The translations under genes and the position numbers were made by a program. Shown here in pieces: positions 1 to 10,656 of a stretch of 64,000 bases of DNA; position 1 is the first letter of the stretch, and each line of letters begins with the position of its first letter. Source of the stretch: Burkholderia territorii (GTDB taxonomy: Bacteria > Pseudomonadota > Gammaproteobacteria > Burkholderiales > Burkholderiaceae); assembly GCF_902833055.1 (NCBI RefSeq), contig NZ_CADFEJ010000008.1, positions 1 to 64,000 of the forward strand. Direction: 5' to 3'. The notes below the pieces were generated by a model that was not told where the DNA came from, searched no databases, and was given only the letters and a program-made list of their open reading frames with translations.

Positions 1-557
1 CCGGTCCAGCAGCCCAGTGCCTGAAGTGCCTTTCGATCGAGCAATTGCCTCCTCCGACATCCTTAGAATCAGGTGTCAGATTATGCAATCGCTTGAAAAC
101 CCTCCACGGTTTTCTGCGATGAACCAAAAAAAAGCCCGGCACTCACAGTGTCCGGGCCCAACGCGTGATCGCGCCGTGCGACGACGATACGCTTGCGTGG
201 ATTGCAACGGGGCATCCCCGTCACGCATTCGATGGTAGCGGCACGATTCATCGGGAGCCTGACCCGGAGATGAAATTTTCGTCATGCCCGTGCCCGGACG
301 TTGCCGTTGCCTTGATCGGAAGTGATCGCGTCGCCGGAGATTGACGTGCGTCGTGTGCGCGTGCCGCCCGAACTGCAGGAGCCGATCGACGCCTATGTCG
401 TTTGCGCACCGCCGCCCGCCGTGCGCTGCTCGCCGTTGCCTGATAGTCGACGCAGCGCGAGCGATGACGAAATCGTCATCCCGGGTTCACGATCGCGCAC
501 CGCCGGCAGATCAATCTTTGAACACCCGTTATCCATTCCGGACAAGGATTGAAGCCC
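1..557. other. Left-edge region without a supported gene
   Basis: I find no convincing coding sequence in the first 557 bases. The short frames here have no ribosome-binding site and no recognisable protein character. The one clear structure is a minus-strand terminator-like hairpin at 126-157, listed separately. The right end holds the leader of the small exported protein starting at 558. Confidence 0.5.
126..157 (-). terminator. Rho-independent terminator on the minus strand
   Basis: Read on the minus strand, GCCCGG and CCGGGC close a stem extended by ACACT/AGTG pairing, followed directly by eight T residues (the A-run at 126-133). The structure is strong, but no minus-strand gene is visible to its right before the plus-strand gene at 558. 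It may end an unrecognised short transcript. Confidence 0.75.
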
Positions 558-833
558 ATGAACATTCGACGCCCCGTGATTTCTATCGCCGTTGCCGCGC
601 TGGCGATCACCGCTTTCTCGCAGTCTGCCGCCGCACAGTCCAGGACCCGACAGGAAGTGCGCCAGGAACTGCTGCGCGCCCGCCACGATGGTGTGATTCC
701 GAGTCCGAAGCACGACTACCCGCCGAGCCCGGCCACCATCGCCCGCAATCAGGACATTCATCGCGCGACGGTCCATCGCGGCGAATCGGCGCCGGTCGTC
801 GATGCGCACGACAGCAGCTTCGCGCTGCGTTGA
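558..833 (+). CDS. Small exported DUF4148-like protein
   Basis: The predicted product is 91 residues. It has an N-terminal signal peptide (MNIRRPVISIAVAALAITAF, then an SAAAQS cleavage region). The mature part begins TRQEVRQELLRARHDG and continues with a DYPPSP segment, the pattern of DUF4148 proteins that are abundant in Burkholderia and have no assigned function. I chose ATG 558 because AAGGA lies 9 bases upstream. An in-frame TTG at 549 overlaps the end of that site and is less likely. The next gene starts 24 bases downstream and is also exported, so the two may be co-transcribed. Confidence 0.75.
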   Translation: MNIRRPVISIAVAALAITAFSQSAAAQSRTRQEVRQELLRARHDGVIPSPKHDYPPSPATIARNQDIHRATVHRGESAPVVDAHDSSFALR

Positions 834-857
834 CATGTTTGCGGGGAGATGCGAACG

Positions 858-1364
858 ATGCGCAACATGATGAAAGCAATCGTACTGGCCGCTTGCCTGA
901 CGGCGTCGACCGTGATGGCAGCCGGCTGGCCGGAGCGTGCGTTGTCGCATGCATCGGAGCATGATGTCGGCCGCCGCGCGAGCGAACGGATGCGATGCGA
1001 GTTCACAATCGTGCCGGCGGGCGAGTGGAGCGCGACGTTTGCGCGCGGGCAATGCGAAGTCGGCAACGGACTGCTGACGTTCGTGCCCGTCGATGCGGGC
1101 GGCGTGCCCGCGCCGCTCGCCGAGCAGCGAATCGTGCTCCGGGAAGTCCGCACGGCCTCGCATCAATCGCGCAAACTGAAGGAGCAGTTGCAACTGACCA
1201 CGCGCGACGAAGTGATCGCGCTGAACGTGCTGACCGACGACGGCAGCCGCAAGTCGCGCGAACATGCAATCGACTTGTGGACCGCATTACGCAACGAGGG
1301 CGTGACGCCCGCCAACGGCACGCGCATCGTCGACGCGTATCCGACGGCCGCGACGACGTGGTGA
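858..1364 (+). CDS. Exported hypothetical protein
   Basis: The predicted product is 168 residues with a signal peptide of about 20 residues (MRNMMKAIVLAACLTASTVM then AAG). I do not recognise the mature domain. It has two Cys residues (in MRCEF and GQCEV) about 18 residues apart that could form a disulphide, and a central segment ending in a helical stretch rich in charged residues. ATG 858 is preferred over ATG 849 because GGGGAG at 843-848 is correctly spaced from 858 and abuts 849. It follows the DUF4148-like gene closely on the same strand. Function unknown. Confidence 0.6.
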   Translation: MRNMMKAIVLAACLTASTVMAAGWPERALSHASEHDVGRRASERMRCEFTIVPAGEWSATFARGQCEVGNGLLTFVPVDAGGVPAPLAEQRIVLREVRTASHQSRKLKEQLQLTTRDEVIALNVLTDDGSRKSREHAIDLWTALRNEGVTPANGTRIVDAYPTAATTW

Positions 1365-1374
1365 AGCTCGCTTA

Positions 1375-2100
1375 TCAGCCGGCCTTCACCGAACCTTCGA
1401 TCAGGAAGAACGCGATGAAGCCGATGAAGAATGCGGCGGTTGCAAACGGCGTCTCCGGCACTTCGTGCGCTTCGACGAGCAGTTCCTCGGTGACGAGGTA
1501 GAGCAGCGCGACCGTGCCGAGCCCGAGCAGTGCCGCGTACAAATTCGCGGGCAGCCCCGCGAACACCGCATTGCCGACGACGGCCGCGAGGCTCAGCAAC
1601 GCGGCCAGCGCAACGGGCACGACGATCGCGAGCAAGCGGCCGACGCCTGCCGAAGCCAGCGCCGCACTGACCGACAGCGCGAGGAACAGCACTTCGAGCG
1701 TCAGCGCGACGGTCAGGATGATGCCGCTTTCGTCGCTCGCCGAGAACGCGATGCCGAGCACGAGGCCGTCGACGACGAGATCGATCGCGGTGACGATGAT
1801 CAGGCTGACCGGCAGCCGCGCGTCCTCGAAGCGCGTTTCGACCGCGCCGGACAGCGCGCGGATCGCGAGCATCAGCGCAAGACCGAGCACGAAGCCGACG
1901 ACGACCGGAAACAGCGCGTGCGCACGGTCCTGCGGCAGCAACTCGAGCGCGGCCGCCGCGAACACGATGCCGCCGGTGAAATGCTGGATGACGCTCGACG
2001 TCTTCGGGCCCGGCGCGCGCCATGCGGCGGCGAGGGCGCCGAAGCAGGCCGCCAGCAGCGGCGGTAACGTAAGGAGTGCAAGCTTTTCGGTCGGTGTCAT
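1375..2100 (-). CDS. ZIP-like polytopic membrane protein
   Basis: The predicted product is 241 residues with about seven or eight hydrophobic segments. The HFTGGIVFAAAALELLP stretch near residues 40-56 resembles the ZIP metal-transporter helix with an HxxxxxxxxxxxE-type spacing. The second helix that normally carries HNxPEG reads DLVVDGLVLGIAF and lacks the His. The C-terminal part has an EELLVEAHE acidic/His cluster. It is therefore best called ZIP-like, and transport of Zn or another divalent metal is uncertain. The start is the ATG giving MTPTEK; an upstream frame extension has no better site. It is convergent with the exported protein ending at 1364. Confidence 0.65.
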   Translation of the reverse strand: MTPTEKLALLTLPPLLAACFGALAAAWRAPGPKTSSVIQHFTGGIVFAAAALELLPQDRAHALFPVVVGFVLGLALMLAIRALSGAVETRFEDARLPVSLIIVTAIDLVVDGLVLGIAFSASDESGIILTVALTLEVLFLALSVSAALASAGVGRLLAIVVPVALAALLSLAAVVGNAVFAGLPANLYAALLGLGTVALLYLVTEELLVEAHEVPETPFATAAFFIGFIAFFLIEGSVKAG

Positions 2101-2226
2101 GTGGCCTCGGCGGTGGAGCACGCCGCCGAGGGTACAGCGGCGCGCGACGGTTTTGCGCCGGGCATCGCCCCGGCATCAACCGGGGATTGAACACCTTGAA
2201 GCCGCTTCAAGGTCAAGACATTTGAT

Positions 2227-2246
2227 GCGGGCGCGTTGGCGCCCGC
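2227..2246 (-). terminator. Hairpin after metY
   Basis: GCGGGCGC and GCGCCCGC form a perfect 8-bp stem with a GTTG loop, 6 bases past the metY stop codon. The downstream minus-strand sequence is only mildly T-rich, so it is either a weak intrinsic terminator or an RNA 3'-end stabiliser. Confidence 0.5.
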
Positions 2247-2252
2247 GTCGGT

Positions 2253-3548
2253 TCACAGCTGCGCGAGCGCCTGATCGAGATCGGCGAGCAGGTCGTCGAT
2301 GTGCTCGATGCCGATCGACAGCCGCACCGTCTCCTCCTTCACGCCGGCCTTCGCGAGTTCGGCCGGCGACAATTGACGGTGAGTCGTCGACGCCGGATGC
2401 GTCGCGAGCGATTTCGTGTCGCCGATGTTGACGAGCCGCGTGAAGAGTTTCAGCGCATCCTGGAACTTTGCGCCGCCGTCGCGGCCGCCCTTCACGCCGA
2501 ACGTCAGGATGCCGGGCGCGCGGCCCGACAGGTAGCGCGCGACGAGCGGGTGATCCGGGTGATCGGGCAGCCCCGCGTAGTTCACCCATTCGACGTGTTC
2601 ATGGCGCGCGAGATGCTGCGCGATCTTGAGCGCGTTGTCGCTGATGCGCTCGACGCGCAGCGCGAGCGTCTCGATGCCCTGCAGGATCTGGAACGCGTTG
2701 AACGGCGAGATCGCCGCGCCCATGTTGCGCAGCGGCACGACCCGCGCGCGGCCGATATAGGCGGCCGGCCCGAACGCTTCGGTGTAGACGACGCCGTGAT
2801 AGCTGACGTCGGGTTCGTTGAGCCGCTTGAAGCGATCCGCGTGCTGCGCCCACGGGAACTTGCCCGAATCGACGATCGCGCCGCCGAGGCTTGTGCCGTG
2901 CCCGCCGAGATACTTCGTCAGCGAGTGCACGACGATGTCCGCGCCATGTTCGAACGGGCGCAGCAGATACGGCGACGGCACCGTGTTGTCGACGATCAGC
3001 GGGATCCCGTGGCGATGCGCGACTTCCGCGAGCGCGGCGATATCGGTCACGTTGCCGAGCGGGTTGCCGACCGATTCCGCGAAGATCGCCTTGGTGCGCG
3101 CATCGATCAGGAGTTCGAACGATGCCGGGTCGCGCGGATCGGCGAAGCGCGTCGTGATGCCGTATTGCGGCAGCGTATGCGCGAACAGGTTGTAGGTGCC
3201 GCCATACAGCGAACTGGCGGACACGATGTTGTCGCCGGCTTCGGCGATGGTCTGGATCGCGTAGGTGACCGCCGCCTGGCCCGACGCCAGCGCGAGCGCG
3301 CCGATGCCGCCCTCGAGCGCGGCGATGCGCTGCTCGAGCACGTCGGTCGTCGGGTTCATGATCCGCGTGTAGATGTTGCCCTGGACCTTCAGGTCGAACA
3401 GGTCGGCGCCGTGCTGCGTGTCGTCGAATGCGTACGCAACCGTCTGGTAGATCGGCACCGCGACCGCGCGCGTGGTCGGGTCGGGGCGATAGCCGCCGTG
3501 CACGGCGATGGTTTCGAGGCGCCAGTTCGAAGAGGCCTGATCGGTCAT
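2253..3548 (-). CDS. metY: O-acetylhomoserine sulfhydrylase (aminocarboxypropyltransferase)
   Basis: This 431-residue cytoplasmic PLP enzyme of the Cys/Met metabolism family condenses O-acetyl-L-homoserine with sulfide (or methanethiol) to give homocysteine (or methionine). The PLP Schiff-base lysine lies in HSLTKYLGGHG at about residue 212, and the pyridine-binding Asp in LIVDNTV at about 187. Length and the LETIAVHGGYRPDPTT N-terminus match the O-acetylhomoserine class rather than cystathionine synthases (about 385 residues). The start is the ATG giving MTDQASSN; a longer frame upstream is non-homologous. No methionine riboswitch was recognised in the 183-base leader. It appears monocistronic. 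Confidence 0.92.
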   Translation of the reverse strand: MTDQASSNWRLETIAVHGGYRPDPTTRAVAVPIYQTVAYAFDDTQHGADLFDLKVQGNIYTRIMNPTTDVLEQRIAALEGGIGALALASGQAAVTYAIQTIAEAGDNIVSASSLYGGTYNLFAHTLPQYGITTRFADPRDPASFELLIDARTKAIFAESVGNPLGNVTDIAALAEVAHRHGIPLIVDNTVPSPYLLRPFEHGADIVVHSLTKYLGGHGTSLGGAIVDSGKFPWAQHADRFKRLNEPDVSYHGVVYTEAFGPAAYIGRARVVPLRNMGAAISPFNAFQILQGIETLALRVERISDNALKIAQHLARHEHVEWVNYAGLPDHPDHPLVARYLSGRAPGILTFGVKGGRDGGAKFQDALKLFTRLVNIGDTKSLATHPASTTHRQLSPAELAKAGVKEETVRLSIGIEHIDDLLADLDQALAQL

Positions 3549-3731
3549 GGGTGCTCCGTTCGTTGTTGTCGTGGTCGAGCGATTATAGGAGCGGTGTGCT
3601 GCCGCCTTTAGAACGAATGGTTGGTTGCTTATGGGGTGGTTGCGCAAGCACCTGGCGCGATTCGGGCTCGATTGGGACAGCGTGCGGGACACGCTGCGCG
3701 CGACGTCGTCAGGCGCGCGCCGATCGACCAT

Positions 3732-4493
3732 TCAAGCGTGGCAGATCGCGATGATCTCCGCGCTGGCCGATTCATCGAACGCCGCACCGTGCCAGTCGCC
3801 GCACCATTGCGCCGACGAGAAGCCGGCAGCCGCCACGCGCGCCTGCAGTTCCGGCTGCGCGACGAAGCGCAGCCGGCTCGTGTTCTTCACCCGCGTATCG
3901 TCGCGATGAAAGTGGTAGATCGTGTCGAACGACACGATCGCGCCGTCGATCGCCGTGACCGCATGGTGCAGCTCCACGATGCCGAACTCCGGCGAATCGA
4001 TGCGGGCCGTGGATGCCTGCGGTGTCCAGCCGCGCCACGGCGCGAGTCGCGGGTTGCGGGTGTCGAACAGGAAGCGGCCGCCGTTGGCCAGTACGCGTCG
4101 CGCGCCGCGCAGCGTCGCGTCGATGTCCGCGTCGGTCAGCAGGCACTGGAACGCGTGCCCCGTCATCACGACGATGTCGAACGGTGCGCCGCGCGGCAGG
4201 CCGCCGAGATCGCACGCGAACCAGCCGACCGCGGCGGCACCCGGCTGGCGTCGCGCATGGTCGATCATCGCGGGCGCGGGATCGATCGCGACGACGTCGT
4301 GCCCGGCCGCCGCGAGCCGGCGCGCGAATGTGCCGGTGCCGCAGCCGAGATCGAGAATCCGTTGCCGCGTGGTGCCGATGCGCGATGCGTAGAACGCGAA
4401 GTCGTGATCGCCCGCGTTGAACCGGTCGTAGACCGCGACGAGGCGCGGGTCGGTGTAGAGGATTTCGCCGGTGGTCGCGGCGTCGGACGTCAT
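3732..4493 (-). CDS. Class I SAM-dependent methyltransferase
   Basis: The predicted product is 253 residues with a Rossmann-fold methyltransferase core. Motif I is ILDLGCGTGTFARRLAAAGH near residues 45-64, followed by the acidic ribose-binding position in VVAIDPAP and a FDIVVMTGHAFQ motif. Substrate cannot be inferred. It lies 14 bases downstream of the LysE-family gene on the same strand, so the two probably form an operon. The start is the ATG giving MTSDAATTGE. The family includes many UbiE/small-molecule methyltransferases, and this copy has no extra domain. Confidence 0.8.
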   Translation of the reverse strand: MTSDAATTGEILYTDPRLVAVYDRFNAGDHDFAFYASRIGTTRQRILDLGCGTGTFARRLAAAGHDVVAIDPAPAMIDHARRQPGAAAVGWFACDLGGLPRGAPFDIVVMTGHAFQCLLTDADIDATLRGARRVLANGGRFLFDTRNPRLAPWRGWTPQASTARIDSPEFGIVELHHAVTAIDGAIVSFDTIYHFHRDDTRVKNTSRLRFVAQPELQARVAAAGFSSAQWCGDWHGAAFDESASAEIIAICHA

Positions 4494-4507
4494 GCGAATC
4501 GCGCGCG

Positions 4508-5134
4508 TCAGCGCTGCTGCACCGCGACGCGCAGCCCGAGTGCGATGAAGATCGAGCCGATGATCTTGCCCTGCCAGCGCGTGAGCCACGCGAGCCGCTT
4601 CACGAGGCGGCCGAGCGGGCGGATCGAGCACGCGATCAGCGTCGTGTACAGCGAGCTGAGCACGACGAAGATCAGTCCGAGCACCGCGAACTGCACGAAC
4701 GTCGAGCCGCGTTCGGGATGCACGAACTGCGGCATGAACGCGAGGAAGAACAGCGCGGTCTTCGGGTTCAGCACTTCGGCGGGAATCGCCTGGAGGTACG
4801 CCTTCAGCGGCGTGACGGGCGCCACCTTCGGCAGCGACGGATCGGACGGCCGGTCGAGCAGCGCGCGCACGCCGAGGTAGATCAGGTACGCGGCGCCGGC
4901 CAGTTTCACGATGTTGAACGCGAGCGCCGACGTCATCAGCAGCGCCGACAGCCCGACCGCCGCGAACAGCGTATGCACGAAGTCGCCGCTCGCGACGCCG
5001 AGGCCGGTCAGGATGCCGGTCTTGCGGCCGCCCTGCACGGTGCGGCTCAGCACGAGCAGCACGGCGGGGCCGGGAATCAGGAACAGACCGAGTACGACGG
5101 CGGTGAAGGTGGTCAGCGTGGTCAGGTCGAACAT
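4508..5134 (-). CDS. LysE/RhtB-family amino-acid exporter
   Basis: This 208-residue inner-membrane protein has five to six hydrophobic helices. The N-terminal FLIPGPAVLLVLSRTVQGGR segment and the central IPAEVLNPKTALFFLAFMPQF motif are diagnostic of the LysE/RhtB family, whose members export amino acids such as lysine, homoserine lactone or threonine by proton exchange. Length is normal for the family. It is the first gene of a probable two-gene minus-strand operon with the methyltransferase. The specific substrate is not readable from sequence. Confidence 0.88.
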   Translation of the reverse strand: MFDLTTLTTFTAVVLGLFLIPGPAVLLVLSRTVQGGRKTGILTGLGVASGDFVHTLFAAVGLSALLMTSALAFNIVKLAGAAYLIYLGVRALLDRPSDPSLPKVAPVTPLKAYLQAIPAEVLNPKTALFFLAFMPQFVHPERGSTFVQFAVLGLIFVVLSSLYTTLIACSIRPLGRLVKRLAWLTRWQGKIIGSIFIALGLRVAVQQR

Positions 5135-5623
5135 GGCGGCTCCGGCAAGGTTGGCGCAGCGGCGGGGGGATGATGCGGCAGCGCGGATATTCCGATCATT
5201 CCGAGGTCGATTCGCCAGACAGAATATCAGCGTTTCGGCCACCGATGCCCGCTCCGCCTGCCGCCCGTCATCCGCCCGGTTCCCGATCGGAAAATTCACG
5301 AACGCTCGTACCGGGCGCCGGCGTGGCCGCCGGGATCGCGATGATCAAGATCGATCGGCAACCTTGGCGGGGGCGGCGCGCCGTTCACGCGAATGACGGT
5401 GAGGGGGCATGAGCCGCGCCGGAATTCGAACGACTGGCAGCTTGCCATGAACGCAGCAGCGTATGCAGCGTCGTTCGCGGGCGACGCGGGCGTGATGCGA
5501 TGGCGGGAAATGCAGGAAGGGGGAAGCGGAGGGGAAACGGCAAGCCGCGCATGCAACGACGCCTGCGCGGCTTGCCCGGCCGGAGCGCGTATCGGCTACG
5601 CGCCCGGCGTCGAACGACGCGGC
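5135..5623. other. Intergenic region between argG and the LysE gene
   Basis: No gene is supported in this 489-base interval. It contains the leader of the LysE-family gene at the left and a strong hairpin beyond argG at the right (5540-5575). The frames crossing it lack start signals and continue antisense through neighbouring genes. Confidence 0.5.
5540..5575 (-). terminator. Long hairpin downstream of argG
   Basis: GCAAGCCGCGCA pairs perfectly with TGCGCGGCTTGC (12 bp) around a 12-base loop, 48 bases past the argG stop. On the minus strand it is followed by CCGTTTCCCC, with few T residues, so it is a probable but not classical terminator. Confidence 0.6.
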
Positions 5624-7289
<1,666 letters not shown>

Positions 7290-8360
7290 TCAGATATTCC
7301 ACGCCTGCGCGGTATCGAGCAGTTTCTCGCGCAACTGGTCCACTTCGCCGACCAGCTTGGCCGTGATCGATACGTAGCCCGACAACTGCGGCGGCGGCAT
7401 GTCGTGCGGCGGTTCGGCCAAACGGCGGCGGGCCGCGAGCCGGCTCGGCGTGCCGAACTTCAGCGCGCGGCTCGCGCCGACGAGCGTGTCGCGGATGCGT
7501 CGGTTCATGGGCTTCATTTCGTCGCGCATGTATTCGCGGGCAGCCAGGTCGTCGCGGGCCGGCACCGCGCTCGACAGGATCTCCAGGTAGCCGATGCACA
7601 GGCGCAGGCTGCGCTGGATCGCCTCGAGGTGCGTGATCGAGATGTCGCACTCCTTCGATACCGACGGCATCAGCGAACGCAGTTGCACCAGCAGCGCGCT
7701 CAGCGCGGCCATCTCCTTCAGGTGCGCGTCGTCGCTCACCTGCCGGTCGCCCGCGAGCCGCGCATGCACGGCCGCGCACGCGCGCAGCGCGTCAGCCAGC
7801 TTGTAGCGCCACGAGTAGGTCGCGTAGAGCGGCAGCGCGAACGAGAACGCCAGCGCGATCGCGATGCCGGTCAGCACGTTCACCGCGCGCCACAGGCCGT
7901 CGACGATCTCGTTGTCGCCATGCCCGGCCACGATCACCATCGTAATCGCCGACAGCAGCGCGATGTAGCCGGCCTTGCCGATCGCGTGATACGCGCAGAC
8001 CCCGCACGCGATCGCCATCAGCAGGTAGATCGCGAGCGGCGCGTGCAGGACGGAGTAGAGCAGGATCAGCCCGAGCCCCGCGAGTGCGCCGATCGACGTG
8101 CCGAGCGCGCGCTCGGCCGCCTTCTTGCGGATATTGCCGTGATGCTGCAGCCCGCCGACGACGATCAGCACGGTGATCGTCGACCATTCGCCGTGCGGCA
8201 CGCGCAGCCCGGTGGACAACGCGATCGACACGAGGATCGCGAGCGCGACGCGCGCCGCATGGATCAGCTTCGCATGCTGGTAGCGGCGGTAAGGGTCGAG
8301 CAGGGGGCGCAGTGCGTGGCGCAGGAGCGGCGGCAGTCGGGCAGGAAGCTGGGCGTTCAT
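7290..8360 (-). CDS. FUSC-family inner-membrane transporter
   Basis: The predicted product is 356 residues. An N-terminal half of about six hydrophobic helices (roughly residues 27-180) is followed by a soluble helical C-terminal half. The HGEWSTITVLIVVGGLQHHGNIRKKAAERALGT region is typical of the fusaric-acid-resistance/aromatic-acid-exporter (FUSC, AaeB-like) superfamily, whose members export aromatic carboxylates. The classical AaeB proteins are about 650 residues with two membrane halves; this is the short single-half type. The start is the ATG giving MNAQLPARLP. The substrate is unknown, though the aromatic catabolism 50 kb away makes an aromatic acid conceivable. Confidence 0.8.
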   Translation of the reverse strand: MNAQLPARLPPLLRHALRPLLDPYRRYQHAKLIHAARVALAILVSIALSTGLRVPHGEWSTITVLIVVGGLQHHGNIRKKAAERALGTSIGALAGLGLILLYSVLHAPLAIYLLMAIACGVCAYHAIGKAGYIALLSAITMVIVAGHGDNEIVDGLWRAVNVLTGIAIALAFSFALPLYATYSWRYKLADALRACAAVHARLAGDRQVSDDAHLKEMAALSALLVQLRSLMPSVSKECDISITHLEAIQRSLRLCIGYLEILSSAVPARDDLAAREYMRDEMKPMNRRIRDTLVGASRALKFGTPSRLAARRRLAEPPHDMPPPQLSGYVSITAKLVGEVDQLREKLLDTAQAWNI

Positions 8361-8527
8361 GACGGAGCGGGGTGGCCGGCGCAATGGCCGGCGGGATGGC
8401 CAGGATACGCGCGGGCGGCCCGCGCGGGCCGGCGCCGCGCCGCACGCGCGGCTGACGTAACGCTAGCCGAACACGCGCGGGCTGTCCACGGCCGCGCGGC
8501 GCGCGTGCCGCCGCACCGGCCGCCGTG

Positions 8528-10060
8528 TCATGCGTCGGCCGTGTTCGCCTCGGCGTTCGACACGCGATTGCGTCCGCCGGACTTCGCGCGGTACAGCGCC
8601 TCGTCGGCCTGCCGCAGCAGCGTCGCGGCGTTGACGCGCCCGCCGGCGGCGGTCGCGGCGCCGATGCTCGCCGTCACGTGCCCGTACGGGCTGCGCCCGT
8701 GCGCGATGTCGAGCTCGGCAATCGCACGGCGGATGCCTTCGGCGACGATCGCCGCTCCACGCGCATCGGTGTCGGGCAGCGTGACGACGAATTCCTCGCC
8801 GCCGTAGCGGGCGACGTGATCGCTGTCGCGGCGCAGGCAGCCCGACGCGGATTGCGCGACGCGGCGCAGCACGTCGTCGCCGGCGAGGTGGCCGTAGTAG
8901 TCGTTGAACGCCTTGAAATGATCGACGTCGACGAACAGCACCGACAGCGGGCGGCCGCTGCGCGACGCGCGCTGCGCTTCCTTCGCGAGCACCGTGTCGA
9001 ACGTGCCGCGGTTGTCGAGGCCGGTCAGCGAATCGGTGTGCGCGAGCCGGTACAACTTCGACTCAGCGATCTGCCGGCGCTTGAGTTCGCGCGACAGCGC
9101 GAGCGCGCCCCAGCCGATGAATGCCGTAAACAGGCACATCAGCACGGCAGCCCAGATCGTGCGATGGCGCCACGATGCATAGACGTCGATTTCGGCGGGC
9201 GCGACGTCGACGACGAGCGGCAGGTTCGCGAGATGCTTGTAAACATAGATGCGGCGCACGCCGTCGATCGCGCCGACGCCGGTGAGCGCGCCTTCGCTGC
9301 GGCGCTGCGCCTCGATGAAGAGCGGGGCGTCGTGAAGGTCGAGGCCGACCACGCGCGCATCGTACGGCAGGCGCGACACGAGCGTGCCGTTGTCCTCGAC
9401 GATCGCCGCGCTGCCGTGCTTGCCGACCGCGAGACCGTCGAGCAGTGCGCGGAAGTAGTCGATGCTGAGCGTGCCGACGACGATCCCGCCGAAGCGGCCG
9501 TCGGCCAGCGTGATCCGCCGGCTGAGCGCGATCGTCAACGCGCCGCCGCGCAACCGGGATGCATAGGGCCGGCTGATGTACAGACCCTGCGCGAGCCGGT
9601 CGCGATGCACCGCGAAATAATCGCGGTCGGCGAAATTGCCTTGTCGCGGCGACGATTCGGCGGAATCGATCACGATATTGCCCTGCGCATCCATCACGAA
9701 AATGGCGCCGAGATACGCACCGGTCGCCGCGCGATCGAACAGCAGCCGATGACGCTGGCGCGGCGGCAGTGTCATCAACTCCGGATCGGCGAGACCGTCG
9801 ACGACGTTTTGCAGCGACAGATCGTACAGTTCGATATTGCGGGAAATATCGCGCTCGATCAGCAGCATCAGGTTGCGCGCATTTTCGACCGCATGGTCGT
9901 ACGCGTCGCGGCGTGCCTCGATTAACAGCGATGCCGAGAGCCCCCAACTGAACAGCAACAGCACGACGCCCGCGACGAGCACGCCGCGGGGCGACAGAAT
10001 GCGTGCCACGGCCGACGCGGTATGATCGCGCAGCGCGGCGAGCGGCGTGGGTGGCTTCAT
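8528..10060 (-). CDS. Membrane diguanylate cyclase with periplasmic sensor
   Basis: This 510-residue protein is predicted to synthesise c-di-GMP from two GTP. TM1 lies near residues 24-45, a periplasmic PDC/Cache-like region of about 250 residues follows, then TM2 (AAVLMCLFTAFIGWGALAL) and a cytoplasmic GGDEF domain. The active site reads GGEEF at about 420-424 and is therefore predicted active. An RDSD five residues before it fits the RxxD inhibitory I-site, suggesting product feedback. The periplasmic region is of the type that senses small ligands. It stands divergent from lysP across about 600 bases that contain a perfect FNR/ANR-type box, so low-oxygen control is plausible. Confidence 0.9.
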   Translation of the reverse strand: MKPPTPLAALRDHTASAVARILSPRGVLVAGVVLLLFSWGLSASLLIEARRDAYDHAVENARNLMLLIERDISRNIELYDLSLQNVVDGLADPELMTLPPRQRHRLLFDRAATGAYLGAIFVMDAQGNIVIDSAESSPRQGNFADRDYFAVHRDRLAQGLYISRPYASRLRGGALTIALSRRITLADGRFGGIVVGTLSIDYFRALLDGLAVGKHGSAAIVEDNGTLVSRLPYDARVVGLDLHDAPLFIEAQRRSEGALTGVGAIDGVRRIYVYKHLANLPLVVDVAPAEIDVYASWRHRTIWAAVLMCLFTAFIGWGALALSRELKRRQIAESKLYRLAHTDSLTGLDNRGTFDTVLAKEAQRASRSGRPLSVLFVDVDHFKAFNDYYGHLAGDDVLRRVAQSASGCLRRDSDHVARYGGEEFVVTLPDTDARGAAIVAEGIRRAIAELDIAHGRSPYGHVTASIGAATAAGGRVNAATLLRQADEALYRAKSGGRNRVSNAEANTADA

Positions 10061-10656
10061 TCTCGGGGACGGGCGGCGGATATTTGCGTCGCAGACGATT
10101 CCGCGCACTGATTAATTCGCATTATTCGGCATTATCTCGCGAATTCCCTGCTTTCGCCGCGCGATGCAAAACATGCATGTCCCGAGCGTGATTCGGAACG
10201 ATTACATACCGTTACCGTGAGTCGGGGTTCAATTTGATTTAAATCAATTGCGGGCGGCCGGTATTTTGTCTGATTATTGGCACGCATGCCGATCGATTTG
10301 TCGTTTTAATACAGGATCGGACGATTGCGCCGGCGTGATTAGCGACCACACGGTTCGCATCGTGGATGGCCGCGTGAGTGACATGACCTGTGTTACGCGC
10401 CCGCCAACCGTGCTGCCGTTTCTCCGCTCGGCCGCCTCCAACCCGTTGATTCTGCTGCGCCTGCATGTAGCGCCGGGGTCGTTCGGCGCTCAGCTGTCGC
10501 CACGGCGAATCAGGTAGAATCCGCGCTTCGCCGCAGGCGCCCGGCGCACGACGCATATCGGGGCCGCATCGAATGCATCGCAACAGGCGGCGCGTCGCGC
10601 CCCGATCCCGCATGCGCCGGCTCCGGATGCCGGCCCGCTCAACGTTCGTCTCGTTT
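10061..10656. other. Divergent promoter region between the diguanylate cyclase and lysP
   Basis: This 596-base interval contains no supported gene. The part from about 10080 to 10330 is distinctly richer in A+T than its surroundings and carries the FNR/ANR-type palindrome at 10234-10247. The part closer to lysP is GC-rich and could be a long leader. Confidence 0.55.
10234..10247. promoter_or_regulatory. FNR/ANR-type binding site
   Basis: TTGATTTAAATCAA is a perfect palindrome matching the FNR/ANR consensus TTGAT-N4-ATCAA at all ten specified positions. A TATGTA-like -10 element on the minus strand at 10208-10203 would put the box about 44 bases upstream of a transcript toward the diguanylate cyclase. 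A GATTAT element near 10272 would suit a plus-strand transcript toward lysP. Direction cannot be decided from sequence. Confidence 0.65.

Noticed and set aside
3549-3731. SAM or methionine riboswitch in the metY leader
   Set aside because: No recognisable conserved core or pseudoknot could be traced in the 183-base leader.
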